Shown: in pieces, positions 25,558 through 40,344 of the stretch | Layout: each line of letters starts with the position of its first letter | How positions within the stretch are numbered: the stretch's first letter is position 1 | Assembly (NCBI GenBank): GCA_025738555.1 | Contig: JAOVFP010000004.1 | Span: 4,216,001 to 4,280,000 of the forward strand | Origin: Cyathus striatus | Lineage: Eukaryota; Basidiomycota; Agaricomycetes; Agaricales; Nidulariaceae | DNA: 64,000 nt | Direction: 5' to 3' | The notes under the pieces: generated by a model | Told to the model about the DNA's origin: nothing | Seen by the model: the letters and a program-made list of their open reading frames with translations, nothing else | The model's database searches: none | Program-made: the position numbers and the translations under genes

Positions 25558-25897
25558 AGTTTTCTTACTTGTACATACTGTAATACAAGATACGACTTGC
25601 CGGTGGCGGAGATTAGGCGGAGAATCTGAGACTGAAATCATCGACACGCACTTCCAACGTACTTCCGTACTTACTTCACTGAGGATTCTGGAAGTGTCGT
25701 TATATAACATACATACATTGCTAACACGAACGTAGAGCGGAAATTGTAGCAATATGAGACTGACTAAAAATACCATAGGTACTTAATCCCTTTCGTTACT
25801 AGTGAAGTAACGACAAAGTGACGACGGCCGGGCTTAATGGCACTCGAAAAATGTGATCAAGCTATAGCTATTCAGCATGCAGAGTAGCAGAGGTCAG
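25558..25897. other. intergenic, no gene seen
   Basis: Downstream flank of the kinase gene. A further spliced 3' exon of that gene could lie here because a good donor (GTAAGT) occurs just before its present stop. Confidence 0.4.
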
Positions 25898-28492
25898 TTA
25901 TTGGGCGTTTAAATACGTATATTTATTAATACTTACCCATGATAATATTTCTTTCAACTCCCCTGCAGTCATTTGCTTCATCGGACCGTGCATGGCAAGT
26001 CGAATAGAGGAAGAAGACAATGTCCCCCAGCTCTCTTCTTCCTGTTTTTCTACAGAAGGACAAACTCGAAGACTATCAACTACTTCCTCCATTTGAGGCC
26101 GCTCACAAGGCTCTTGGCACCAACACAGCTCCATCAATTCCCATATACAGTCGGAAATACTACCGTCATCTGGACGAGATGGACGACCTCCGGTAATAAT
26201 ATTTAGAATAACTGGACCGTCACGTAAAATATTATAGAAAGGAATTTTCCCTGTTAAAACCTACAACACACTTGAGTCTAAGAAGGGCCATAGAGAGCAA
26301 GAACAACGTACCTCGTAACAAACACATGCAAACGCATAAATATCGCTCATTTTTGTGACATGAGGAAAATCAACGTTCAATAGCTCAGGAGCTTGCCACC
26401 TCAGGGTACCTCCCGTAACAATCGACGTGGCCACTGAAGTCCATTGGCCAGATAATCCGAGGCCATTCACTATCGTTGAAAGGCCGAAGTCGCCGATACA
26501 AGCTCTTCCATAGACATTTATTAATATATTAAACTGATAAGTAGCCCGTAGCACAGTCACGAATTCGCGTTTAAAAATGATTACATGTAGAACGCACCCC
26601 TTTAAGGTCTCCATGTATGATGCCGTTTTGATGCAGATATTTGACGCCTTCCGCAATGTCGCATATCTGTGGTCAAGTACTCAGGGAATTTCTGTGTTCA
26701 TCAGAATAGAAAGTATTAAAAACTAACCAAAGGACGTCGGTTAACTTCCGGGTGTGCTCTTAAATACTCATTGATATTTCCGTTTGCCATCCAAGGAGAA
26801 ACAAGGCATATTCTGCTCTCGAAGTATGGATGTTTAAATATTCCATAAAATGGTAACGTATTGGGATGAGATATATGACTCCATAGTATCGCTTCCTTGG
26901 AGAATGCCTATATGACTTGTGTATTAGGAAATTGATATTTGCATAACAGACAAGACACCCACTCTAATCAAACGATCATTATCATAGTTTGCGTATACCT
27001 TAACAACTTTAAGGCAAACTTCTTGGTCTTTGAACCATCCTTTCAAAATATCTCCGAAACCACCCGCATAAAGTGTGCGCTCCTCCCAACGAATATCTTT
27101 AAGTATGAAGCTGCGTGGATATAAACTGGTACGATAGCAGAGATGTTTGGTGCCAACCATAAGACCTGAACGAAGAGCAGAGTTGGTACCTGGATGGTCC
27201 AATAGCTTCACGTATAAAGGAATCATGACAATGAACTCATGCATATAGAAATGACGTACCATGTGGAAAAGATCAAGAAGTGACTGTGCACTGGGACCCC
27301 TTTGACAGAATAAGATTTGTTTTTGTTCGTCGTCTGCCATAAGAGTAGATAACTTGTCACGAATTCGTTCAATTACACACTCTAAGATTATCTTGTCTTC
27401 TTCGTCCTCGGCCTGAAGATCGCTCGAATCTCCACTGTTCGATTTCGTTTCCATATCAACGTTCTCGAAAGGGTCATTTTCAAAATTCGAGTCTATGGAA
27501 CCATCCGCACTGAAGTAGGAGGATGAATCAATAAGAGATGATACATGCGGTTCAACTTCTGCTGGTGGGAGATCATCAACTACTGCACTATGGCGTCCGC
27601 TGCGGAGTTTCCTGGTAACCCTATGAAAGAAGGAACCTCTGGTAGATGGTGATTCACAGAAAATATTTCCGTTACCAGACACCCTGGTCTCTGACGTTGC
27701 AGTTTGTTTCGGGAGGACTACAAGTGAAATAATATCTGTGATGTGAAGCGATGTCTTTGCAGATACTTCAAGAAATGCCCATCCGATACTGGAGGCAAAT
27801 TGTTGACCTTCAGCAGTTGTAACCTGACGGAGACCCTAATGGAAGGATCAAATAGATAATAACTTAAGGACTTCGTTGAAAATAAAGTGGAACAGTTCAC
27901 GTGCCTGATGGACGTCCACCTTATTTCCAATAACTATTTTGAAGTTATACTTATCCACTTGACGCTCTATCTTTTTATACCACTGTTTCAAGGCGTCGTA
28001 GGATTGACGATTTGATACATCGTACACTGACGATAAGGGTCAGTTCTACTTTAACAGTGAGTTGTGGTCATGTAACTTACCGAGTACCACCCCATGCGAC
28101 TCGGGAAAATTCATACGTAGGGCCATACGTCCGTCTCTTTGAGTGTGAGTAGGAGCCTAACGTAGGTCAAACTCGGTAGACATTCAGGATAGCATAACCA
28201 AACGCACGAAGTTTGATAGTGTAACGTTGTTTGGTAGTTCGACCGCGACTCTCTATCGTGCAACTGAGCGAATTTAACACTTATAACAGTAATGACACAC
28301 CTGAACTATAAATTGATTTCCTCGATTTCGACATTCCTCATCAAGCTTTCCCACCAGAGATGCCTTGCCAACATATCGGTTTCCGAGGAAAAGAACCCTG
28401 ACTTTGGATGGCTGAGCGAGTGAAGGAAGGTCAACGATTTGACCAGTAGAAGAACTAGCAACTGATATTTCAATGGTACTGTACGATGTCAT
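25898..28492 (-). CDS. Rab-like GTPase domain fused to a TKL-like protein kinase
   Basis: The model is complement of join(25898-26260, 26312-26533, 26598-26666, 26728-26907, 26963-27835, 27905-28026, 28081-28156, 28301-28492), about 698 residues, in frame. Residues 30-180 look like a small GTPase: P-loop GNRYVGKAS, VYDVSNRQSYDALKQW, GNKVD and EVSAKTS. No DTAGQ-like switch II is visible and the residue after GK is Ala, so hydrolysis is doubtful. An acidic spacer follows. The kinase domain starts near residue 390 (GGFGDILKG), with HGDLKGFN (499-506), DFG (519-521) and APELL, so catalysis looks possible. The join at 27904 needs a GC-AG intron. The exact 3' end is uncertain. GTPase-kinase combinations recall Roco/LRRK proteins, but no COR domain is visible. 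Confidence 0.72.
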
Positions 28493-29305
28493 AGTAGAAT
28501 CCAAGTCGAATTTAACAAGTAGCAGGCGCCTTATTCTGTTACTTATATAGGTACCAGAGGGTGTTAATATGGTTAATCATCTTTCAGAACTTTCTCCCAG
28601 GCGTCACTAGATTCTATCTAGCACCTCCGCATGTAAGTACTCGTCTGACATGATGAACTTACCACTGTAACCTGTTTAAACTTTAGTGGAAACCCCATTT
28701 CATATAGATCTACAGCTAGAACAATATCATCTCAGATATGAAATATGTTGACTTTATGTTTAAATGACTTACTAATGGTCGCACAAGTTCAAGAATAATG
28801 TTACACGCCTCGAGTAGATCCCGGGAAATGGGCGGAATGTACAGTGTTAACTTTACGTACAGATAAAGGAGATACATGCGTCATGGGCGTCTGGGATATC
28901 GCCCCGAATCACCATTCGTGCGACCGGGAAACCCATTCCGATGCGACAGCTATGTCCAAAATTGAAGACTATTGGAAAGCTTGGCTCACAAGACCAAAAT
29001 GCTTGTGATCATTTGACGCAAGTGGGCTACAGATTTAACGCTATCATATTTAGCACTGTCAAGTCTCGAGAATGTTAAATGCAGGAGTTGTGTTGAGCTC
29101 TGTCTTGCTCTGTCGGAGTTGGCTTGGAGGTATACGTACTCGGGACAGTGGACTCGTCGCCGAGTCACTAGAGTGCTGCTTACGGGGTTCTTATGTAGGT
29201 GCTAAAATAATTGCGAACGGCCTTAAATCCAAACAACTGCAAAACGTAATCGATTACATAATCCAACTTAAAAGTATGTACAACGTGAATGCCAGTTTTT
29301 TAATT

Positions 29306-29323
29306 GGGGGAGCTTGCTCCCCC
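29306..29323. repeat. perfect 8-base-arm palindrome
   Basis: GGGGGAGC, TT, GCTCCCCC forms a perfect short hairpin, GC-rich in an AT-rich setting. Confidence 0.6.
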
Positions 29324-29375
29324 TATTTGTCTGCGTTGGCGAGCGAAAATGCGTAGTGGCTGTGCATGCACGTAC

Positions 29376-29486
29376 GGATTTTGCCGCCACGCTCGGATTT
29401 CTCCGCCATTCTCGGATTTGTCCGAAACGCTCGTCAGATTTACCAGCCACGCTCGGATTTATCCATAAATACTCGGGTTTGTCCGC
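29376..29486 (+). repeat. degenerate tandem repeat, unit about 19-20 bases
   Basis: About five imperfect copies of a unit resembling GGATTTNTCCGCCACGCTC lie head to tail. Units vary from 18 to 23 bases. Confidence 0.6.
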
Positions 29487-29681
29487 TTTGTGCTTACAGT
29501 GCGTTAGAGTACACTCATTTCCATTGTAAATATATCCCTGCTCATTGTCAATAGTATGATTATTCCCTCTTCTGTTTAAACAAAACTCAAGCAGAAATAG
29601 TAGTAGTTAAAATATTGTACAACAAGTTAGTATGTATAAAAAGAATATAACTAAAAACTAGGATTCGTCAAGCTTGCCCTT

Positions 29682-29710
29682 TAACGTGCGTCGCGAAGCG
29701 ACGTACGTTA
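29682..29710. repeat. near-perfect 13-base-arm palindrome
   Basis: TAACGTGCGTCGC and GCGACGTACGTTA are inverted with one mismatch around a GAA loop. No Helitron-type CTRR end follows directly. Confidence 0.6.
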
Positions 29711-30298
29711 CATATTAAGTAGTGCTACAATTTACTGTGTACACTTACTGCTTATGTAATTATCAAGTAAGGCTGCCGCCGACGCACTCGGCAATACCCA
29801 GTGTGAATGGTTTTCCGTTTACTTATACTTATGTACTTTGTTTACTTATTCTTTTTCGGAACAGACAGGTTTTTGGTAACACCGATCATCGATCTCATCT
29901 CTGCTATCAAGTTCTCCAACCAAAAAAACTTACCTCCTCTCCTAAACTACTACTACTTACTACTGTAACTCTCATTATAAGCTGTCCATTTTAACTCGTT
30001 TAGGCCATGCAAAGCTTCTGCCGACTCAGTTGACGATGCACCAGTAGTTATACTACAGAAGTACAACGAAATTGAGTATGGAGATTTCAAGCTAGAAAAC
30101 CCCAAATTCAACAACTTAATTGATACCGAGTAAACACATCGGGTGCATATATGCAGAACATCACTGTACGTAAACATGATTCATTGGCAGTGCTATGATA
30201 AAAATAAAATCGTCCCCAAATCAGAAGATGATCCGTGGTAAGCCAGGATGAGCCCTATAAACAATGTTGCATAAATTAATTCATAGATAAGATGCATT

Positions 30299-33200
30299 CT
30301 ATTGCCTAGATGCGAGAGAAAGAAGGAGAATATCATAATCCGTTTTCGCAGCTGCGAAAGACGAAAAGAATTAGAACATACAACAAACACGTAAGACGAC
30401 ACGTACTTTTCAAGACCAGCTGGAAGAACGTTCGCGAAAGTTCTGGTTCTTCCACTTGTAGCTTTTGCAGGTTTGCACTACTCATTTTCCACAAGACGCT
30501 AGCATGCTCTGCGACAACAGTAGCATTTCTCGGGGAGTCCGACAAGGCGGATAGTTCGCCAGCAACAGTAAATGGAGCCATGGATTCTTCAAAACCCGAA
30601 GAGGGATTGGCAAACACATAGGAGGCTCTCAATGCCCCCTTTTCAATTACATATAAGCCATCCGAAGGATCTCCTTGTTTCCACAACAAGTAACCTGCCG
30701 GGACAGCAATACGCTCGAAGTAGCGTTCGATGGATCGGAACTTTGTAGCATTTACTTCGCCATATGAAGAAAATGTGTGCATAAGCGTCTTGAGAGGTTC
30801 GCTATGATGCTCAGAAACTTGATTGGCTGGATTTTCTACCACGTATTCATAAGCTCAAGGATATGGAACGCAAATCTGACAACTCACCAACAGCAATAGT
30901 CCTATTTCCAACCTCCCGCATATGTGATCTACGCGGAGAACGAACGAACGAACCAAAAGGGCGACTGTATTCGATATCCGCATCTTGATGTTCAGGGACA
31001 GCTAATGAAAGTAGCTAGTGTCAAAAGCTTCATTCTAAACAATTCCAGAATCACTCACTTAGTGCATTTGAGGATACCTCCACTTTCTGAGACCTGAACC
31101 AAGCGTCTATATAGACATTCTCAGTCCCTAGCCAACATACATTAGTATTCTTCATGGGAAAGTCTAAACCAAAAAGAAAACTTACATTCCATTGCATTGT
31201 TGAAAGTGTTAAATAATTCAACGCCCTCTGCACCCAACACGCCTACGCTCTCCAGAGCTTGTCCCACAGGTGAGTCGGTATCAGCCACAAACCCGCACAG
31301 CACGAGCGTCACGAGTTTCGCCGATAACAATCGCTGTATTCGGACAAATGCCTCCGCCGCAGACATATCTACCCCCGCAACAAGAGATAGATCTAATACT
31401 AGAAACCGTACGGGGTTGAGCTGGTAGGCTGGCCCGTCGATCAGGCTCCTTATTGTTTCTTCAACATGTGCGATGGTACCAAAGAACAGGAAGCCTATGT
31501 AGACAGCATGTATATTAAGTGCTGGGAAAAGAAACAACTTGAGGCTTGGCAAACCTTGTAATCGAAGAACAGTGGTCTGTTTCGTTACCTCGCGCAGATA
31601 TTCCCTGTGAGAGTATGGTCTTCGGACCGCAGACATTGCACTGTCACCAGTGAATATCGCCCTAATACTCCTCCTACGCGAATTTTGTACAACAAAGAAG
31701 AAACCTGCACAGCAAATAGAGATGTAACATTAACTCCGGCCCGATTTATAAGGACAGCCACTTACAGCTGACAACGATACCAAATAGAACTCCTATCACG
31801 AAGTCCCACACCGTCATGCACACCATGATGCTAACAATAGTGATATATTCTGTCCTATTTTCAGCACCAAAGCTTATTAGCAAAACAAATTCTTTTCATC
31901 GTTGATGAAATGCTTACCGGCTGACTCGGTGTCTGGTATCCCAAAGAGCTTCTTTGACAAGATCAAGTCCAAGAACAAAGATAAGGGCACCGACCACCAT
32001 CACAGCTGTGGCGCATTGACATCAATATGATATTGATCTTAGATGCGGGAAATGAAGACATACGAATGTAGGCAATGGGTCCGGTACCGATGACGAGCAG
32101 GAGAGCTGTTGCGACTGCGAGAAGGAAACCAGCGATTCTGGTTCCGCCTCCTACGCGGTAGAATCTGATCAAGGGGTAAATTCACAGCACCTTTATGAGA
32201 CGCAATAACACGCACAGTAAGGTGTTCACATAAACCAGATAATTTGGACTATCATTCAACTACTGTCAGCACGTCTGTTTCCTCAAGGAAGAAAGTCCGA
32301 TACATACACAGTCCCAACAAGCCCAGCCAAAAAGTTCGAATACCCATGTGCAACAAGCTCCTTGTTCGTATCTACATCATCATTCAGAGACACAGCTGTC
32401 CTTCATCAGTCTTCTTCTCAATCTCATCCCTAAGAAGCACTCACCCAAAGCAGGAACATTCAACGGCGGATGCAAAATGTTAAAGAACAGCCTATTTCCT
32501 CTCGCGTGAGCTTAATACAACTGAAGGTCCATAGCCGACTCACAGCGCGAATTGCGTAGGCAAGGTCGACCACAACGGTCCAAATCTTACAGCACGAAAA
32601 TCTACCCCGCATGCCATCAATCTCCTTTCAGAGAACGTGGGGAACAGGCACTCACCCAGATACGTATAAAACTGCCACCACGGTTCGTGCGCCGTATCTC
32701 CCATATCAAATAGCCATCCCGCCTTTCTCAAGTCATACAAATCGATCTGCGCTGCCGTAATGACAACATAAAAAATAAGGGGTATAATAATAAAATCTAC
32801 CCTCCATCAGCCTTTCTTCCACACAACGAAGAAGATAGAACTCACAAAGCGGAAAAATTAACTGATGATGCCATCTCGTCGTTACAACCCTCAACAATAC
32901 CGCCAGAAGGAAGGGAATCGTCCAAAGCAACAACATCCTCCCATCCAAAAACATCATTTTGAGCGTCTCTAAACTCGCTGTAAAGTCGTCGTCCGGTATA
33001 CGCATGGACACCGCGAAGCCAGTGATCAATAAGAACACTCCCACGCCACCTATACACCCTACAAGGATATGCCTAGGGAAGAAGCCAACAATAACGCCGA
33101 GTTTAAGGACACCAAGAAGGAGGAAGCATAGACCGGTCATTATTGAGCTTAGAGCATACGCGACGAGTGTGGTGGCTATGATTTCTCTGGGGTAATCTTC

Positions 33201-34527
33201 GCCTATTTCGGAAGCGATGCTGTTTGCTAGGATATGAAAGAATGGCTAGTACTTTTCAGTGCGCGAGATCGGAGCGAGGAAAGAGGTTACATACCACAAC
33301 TTCAATCATCATACTTCCACTGGCACCTGCAAACCCGCTGCCGCCTAAGGTATACACAAGCTGTGATACGACAGTCGAAACGAAGAACATCGACACGCCC
33401 ATCGGTCCAAGGCCCACAAATACGCCGGAAGCGGGAAAAATGATCATGCCATCTACAGCCACATCAGTCCTCTTCCTGACAAAATCTCAAAAAAGGCAAG
33501 ACATACAGGAAATGCCATCCAAAATATTCAACAAACATCCCAAAAGCACAGCCGGTAACGCCCTCACAGCCGACTTCACCACCTGTCCACTCACCACCTC
33601 TCTCTCAACCTCCTTAATCTTGCCTCCCACTCTCCCAAACCATCCCTTATCTGCCTTCCCGTGAGACGGAGGAGGAACCTCAAATGTATACCCTACAGGT
33701 GGGGTAAGCGTCTGCGCGGTGGTAGCCGTCAACAGTGGCGTGCGTTCGTCATCTCGCTCTCGATCACGCCCACGCTCCCGCTCCCGTTCGCGGAACGGTG
33801 AGGGATCACGCCAGTGCACTTTATTCAGCTTCGTTGGTGGTTGCGATTGAATGCGAATCTCTGGTGGGGTAGGAAGGAGTGCGAACACTGGCCTGGGCGT
33901 TGTTCCCGGATCTGAGGGTGGTGGAAGGGGCGGTTGCTGTGGGTGTGGAGTTGGTTCGTCTGAAGAAGATGACGACGATTTTGACGAAGAAGAGGAAGAG
34001 GGGGAAGGTGATGACGCTGACGAGGGACGAAGAAGCGACAACCCAGAAGGCTGAAATCCCAACGGCGTCATCGCATCTTCACCAATATCAATTCCTACCT
34101 CTGATATCGCAGAGGAGCGTGGAGACGCCTCCGACGAAGGTATAAATGTACTCGTTGTGCTTGACGTCGTAGGCAACGAGGATATACTTTGTTCCAACGC
34201 ACTCGGACTTGGGGATCTGGACGGTAACGACGGGGATTCATACGTTGAAGGTTGTGCTGTATGTGGAGTGACGGTGGTTGGAGTAGGCGTTTCTGCTGCG
34301 TTACGGTCGAGTAATATACCTTTGATCGAGGGTGAGGGGTCCGCGTGCGGGAATATGAATCCCGGCCCGTCACGCCTCTCTTCACCATCACCCTGCTCCA
34401 ATTCACCATGACTGTCGACACCCTCATCTGCCCTTTGCTCATCACCAGGGGCAACAAAGCTCATGTTACTTAACTTCATCGTTGCCAGCCGTATCGTATC
34501 CTGACTGTGCGGCGCAGGCTTGCTCAT
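30299..34527 (-). CDS. SLC26/SulP-type transporter with STAS and cyclic-nucleotide-binding-like domains
   Basis: Seventeen exons give about 1115 residues in frame: complement of join(30299-30351, 30407-30835, 30888-31001, 31059-31127, 31186-31494, 31555-31704, 31766-31854, 31918-32005, 32064-32164, 32216-32248, 32308-32395, 32445-32491, 32544-32601, 32656-32796, 32846-33245, 33295-33452, 33507-34527). Residues 1-320 are Ser/Pro-rich with a charged RE/RD stretch. About 330-780 is a multi-helix transporter core (for example YGMIIFPASG, FAGASGSMM). Residues about 790-900 form a STAS domain (LVLDLSLVAGVDMSAAEAF). About 970-1090 resembles a cNMP-binding fold (PAGYLLWKQGDPSDGLYVI). This architecture matches yeast Ygr125w/Vsb1, linked to vacuolar basic amino acid storage, so a vacuolar location is a fair inference. 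The true substrate is not shown by sequence. Confidence 0.88.
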
Positions 34528-34904
34528 CTGCCCACCAGTATGAAAGTGTTCAAGAGCGGCGAAGTTTGTAGGCGGGGAGAGAGCATTGTACGAACGTGGC
34601 TGTAGGAGGCTGTTAAATTGAAATTAAGTATGTGTGAAAAGGATAAGATAGGAAAGGAAAGGATTCTGAATCGAAGAATCAATCGAGCGCGGTAACTTTC
34701 ATTACAAGGAATGAATCTGTAGTAACCAGACAGACACCGGAACGCGTCTATCAGAACTACTATTGCAACTGGGTCCCGCGGGGCCGCATCACGGTCGTTC
34801 GGACATGGGCCCGAAAACGTTCGTTCCTTGGTAGCATTTCAGTTCCCTCTCACCAATGGAAAATTGCACGTAGGGGCATAAGTGGGGAAAGAAGCATCTG
34901 GAGG

Positions 34905-35468
34905 TCAGATGGTTAACCTCGAGGCTGCGCCTGCGCAGTGGAATTCAGGGAAATAGTGTAATGTTGCGCAATTGTGTCATGAGAGATGAAATCCAATATC
35001 AAAGAAGAGGGGGAATATAGAACAGGCAGGAAGATAATGTTAATTGAAAGTGGGATACATACCCTGCACGATGCAACGGACTCTCGTTCAGAGGTGATAG
35101 TAGGCTTCTCGAAGGTGGCCCATATTCCTAGAGTAGTGGCAATCATTCAGAAGAAGGGTGGTGACATCAAGAGCAACATTGCACACCTCGTCGCCATTCT
35201 GACGCCAGTTGGCAGCTATTGAATACGAGCTAGCACGTCCGCGGTAGAATTCATCGTTTCTCGCGTTCACGGCATTGGACAAGTCGTCATCCTGAGGTTC
35301 GAGTGCGCTATCATGATCGGGCGTAGGCCTCGTTTCAGGCGCCATAAAGTCTGAGAGACGGCGCTGCATGTACCCCAGTAGGGAGTATCTTGGTGTGGAG
35401 ACACGCTGTTCGCCCAGATGAGAGATGGGAGATGTGCGAGAAGTGGTGTCGTTATCTTCGGACTGCAT
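34905..35468 (-). CDS. small hydrophilic protein, unknown
   Basis: The model is complement of join(34905-34930, 35064-35127, 35187-35468), 123 residues, in frame with good GT/AG signals (for example GTATGT). The protein is Ser/Asp/Arg-rich and starts MQSEDNDTTSRTSP; no domain is recognised. Reading on without splicing gives a 126-residue alternative. It lies between the transporter and the CFIm25 gene and has a start about 340 bases from the latter, in the opposite direction. Confidence 0.5.
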
Positions 35469-35809
35469 ATTCGGTTCTAATGAAATATTATTCGCGAGAT
35501 TGGGATAGGAGTTCGGTAAGCAAGCGGTCGGATTATTGCGCGATTTGTTCGAAAGTTATACGAATACGTAGACAATGATAGTATCGTCGACGTCCATGCT
35601 GGGGTATCTCAGTGGTATCTCTCACTGAGACCGAGTTTGATTTGCGCTTCTTCTTTCAACATTCTCTGACCGCCTCTCGGACCACTCGGATCGCTTCCCG
35701 TGAGTGTCACTTCTCACGTGCATGTCACGCATGCGGTTGTCACACCGTTCAGTCTTGGTGCTCGTTGCTCGACGTCTGAAGCGTTCTGCTGCCTCTCCGC
35801 GTCGCCACC
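35469..35809. promoter_or_regulatory. divergent promoter region
   Basis: The 341 bases between two divergent start codons must hold both promoters. A pyrimidine-rich patch precedes the CFIm25 start. No clear TATA box was seen. Confidence 0.4.
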
Positions 35810-37929
<2,120 letters not shown>

Positions 37930-39475
37930 ACATCTGTTGGTATCTTGGTTGAGGGCAGGATTCGTAGACGGTTGTGATAGAAGTACTGACCGACCTTTGG
38001 GCTGTGCATTTTTGACCTATTTGCATGCACTTACGACGTCTCTTATTTCTTGCTGACTGTGGCATGCTGTTCCCTGTTGCGGCTGCTGCACCCGCGTTTT
38101 GCTATTGTAATTGTAGTGGAATTTTAATATATTTTTGACCACGTATTTCTGAGAGAGTGTAATGTCACACTTAACGTAATGTAACATACATACGTGACAT
38201 TTCTATTTGGTTCCAAGTTCACTGACAAATAGTAGACAATAACTTGGTCGTTGACAATAAACATCGTATTCGTTTCCATCTTTTTGTTCAAGACTTCAGG
38301 TTTTTTATCCATATCACTCCTTGTTGTCCGACTCTTAACAATTGCTACTCCCCGCCATGACGGGATTCCTGGGACCAACAAATACACTGCTTTCTCTTGT
38401 TGTACTCTAGATCTAGGCTAGGTGGTTTCGGCGGAAATTGTTGATGTCGATCACTTTTCTTTCCTAGTGACGCACACCTTTCCAGCTCATTCTCCAACGA
38501 TTACAGGTCTATCCAACAAAGCTATTATCTGGACTATCAAAAACACTGTTATCTATTACTCCGCTCTAGGCTCGAGGGTTTCTGTGGGGATTTCGACGAC
38601 CCGAACTGTGCATCTGGCTCCGTATGGTACTTTGTCCGAATTTTCAATTGTATCTTTCTAGAACTGTCTTCCTCGAGGTTCAGGCCAAAGCTGTTACGTC
38701 GGCTATGCTGTTGGGCAGTTGTGTCGTTAAGACGAATATGGCGAGAAAAAATCTGTCAGTTTGGATTAAAACTAGGCTCTGGGAGAAGATATTTGAGGAA
38801 ATATCGACTCGAGATGTGCTGTCTTGAATATTTCTACGGTATCTGGTACCGGATGAAGGTTAAACGATAATGGAGTGCGGATGTTATTCGTATCTCGAGC
38901 TCTGCTTTTCCTCCAAATTACTTTTTTATCAAAGTTTCCATGGTCATAAGCTTTCTTAATCTATCGCCTTGACTTCTGCTGGCTTCCTTTGACTACACGG
39001 CATGACCTCAATATCACTTTTTTTTCCCTCAAAAGGGTAGATCGTCTGGGAAGCTTTCCGCTTACGGTTCTTTTCGGGCGAAATTCAACTGGTGGCAAAT
39101 TTCCCCCCATATCGCGATACGTCTCCGAGTCAGCAGCTTAACACGCTCACGCCTCGAGTCCCCTTTTTATGTCCTTATCTTGTATTCAGGCAACCTTTCC
39201 TGGTTTCTGGTCTTTCCACAATGCTATGCCGCCTCCGCGACGGTCACTGATGCACACGGGGAACGTACTGCGTATCTTGCGTCAAATTATACATCACGCC
39301 TACACGCGGAGCAGCTGATCCACGAGTCAAAGCTGTTACAGCACTGCATTTCAGATGTTGATAAGTGAGGCTTATTGTCACAAAGGCCCAATTCTCTGCC
39401 AGTTGTTTCCCCCCAACCTAAGCACCCACCCAATTGTGTCTTCACCGCTTCTGTTCTCTGCATTCCACCTTCAAC
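37930..39475. other. intergenic, no gene seen
   Basis: About 1.5 kb after the CFIm25 gene. Short frames only; no domain or splice pattern supports a gene. Confidence 0.5.
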
Positions 39476-40344
39476 ATGTCTATCACTGCCGATATAACTG
39501 TAGCGCGCGCGGAAGAGAAAAAGGAATTCTCCCCATTCGATTATCCTCGCACTATCCTTCCCATCGAAAGGTACGGCAAGCGAGAGTACCTGGAAATCGT
39601 ATTCACCTCGAGACTTCTCTTTGAGTCAGTTTATTTATTTCGCACTTTAATCCAAGTAATTGACTTTGGTGTAACAGTGAGGAGCTTATTGCCACAGGTT
39701 ACCGCTTCCGTGCTTGGACTCCGGAGCATGGTTCAAGTTTTCCTTACGCCATGGCGAAGAGACCGCGCAAAGGGATCGATTATTCTATTATTATCTATTG
39801 CCCGGAGGCATACACCAGGTCGTTTGTGGACATTCCCGCCTTCAAGATCTTCGACCTCCAGTATAACCCTCCAGTTGCTGACGAATTTCCATCTGCGCCA
39901 GAAGGCGAGTCGGACAGCGAGAATGAATGTACTACAGAACATGGTCCTTTGCCTTATAACATAACCACACGAGGCAGGCAACAATTCGTCAAGACTAAAG
40001 AGCTGAACCCCCGCCCCATTAAGCCCCTTCCGGGACGGCGCACTACGCGGACAATGACTGGGCTTCCCGGTGAAGATTCTGCAACAACAGTCGTCACTGG
40101 TTTTTCTATCGAGAAAAGAACGAACGTGGGTGCATATCCCCACCCATTGAAGCGCAAGCTCGGAAAGGACAATAGTGCATCGTCCTTACACCGTCAGCCT
40201 GCTGCGATGCCATATCTCACGTCCATTTTGGCTTCCATTTTATCGGCTATCGGGTTGGGTCCGGCCTCACAATCCCCAAGGTGCAGTGGCGAGGAAGACA
40301 CGGAAAATGGTGTACCCCGCAAGCGAAGCAGACGTACTGCTTGA
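39476..40344 (+). CDS. unknown protein, 271 residues
   Basis: The model is join(39476-39624, 39678-40344), in frame with a 53-base intron. The N-terminal half is ordered-looking (PFDYPRTILPIERYGKREYL, then GYRFRAWTPEHG). The middle is basic and Thr/Pro-rich (KPLPGRRTTRTM). A short hydrophobic stretch (PYLTSILASILSAIGLG) lies near residue 235, followed by a basic end (PRKRSRRTA) that could be a nuclear signal. I do not recognise the family. Confidence 0.6.

Larger units (their letters stand above)
28493..30298. other. gene-poor region with palindromes and a tandem repeat
   Basis: No gene is supported. The interval holds two palindromes and a short tandem array listed separately, in otherwise AT-rich DNA, which suggests a small degraded or non-autonomous element. 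Confidence 0.45.

Noticed and set aside
29376..29486. CRISPR-like array
   Set aside because: The units are contiguous and imperfect without spacers, and the genome is fungal. It is an ordinary tandem repeat.
29306..29710. Helitron 3' end
   Set aside because: Hairpins are present, but no CTRR end or TC start at a sensible distance was found.
33851..34457. Several plus- and minus-strand frames
   Set aside because: They mirror the Ser/Pro-rich low-complexity N-terminus of the transporter.
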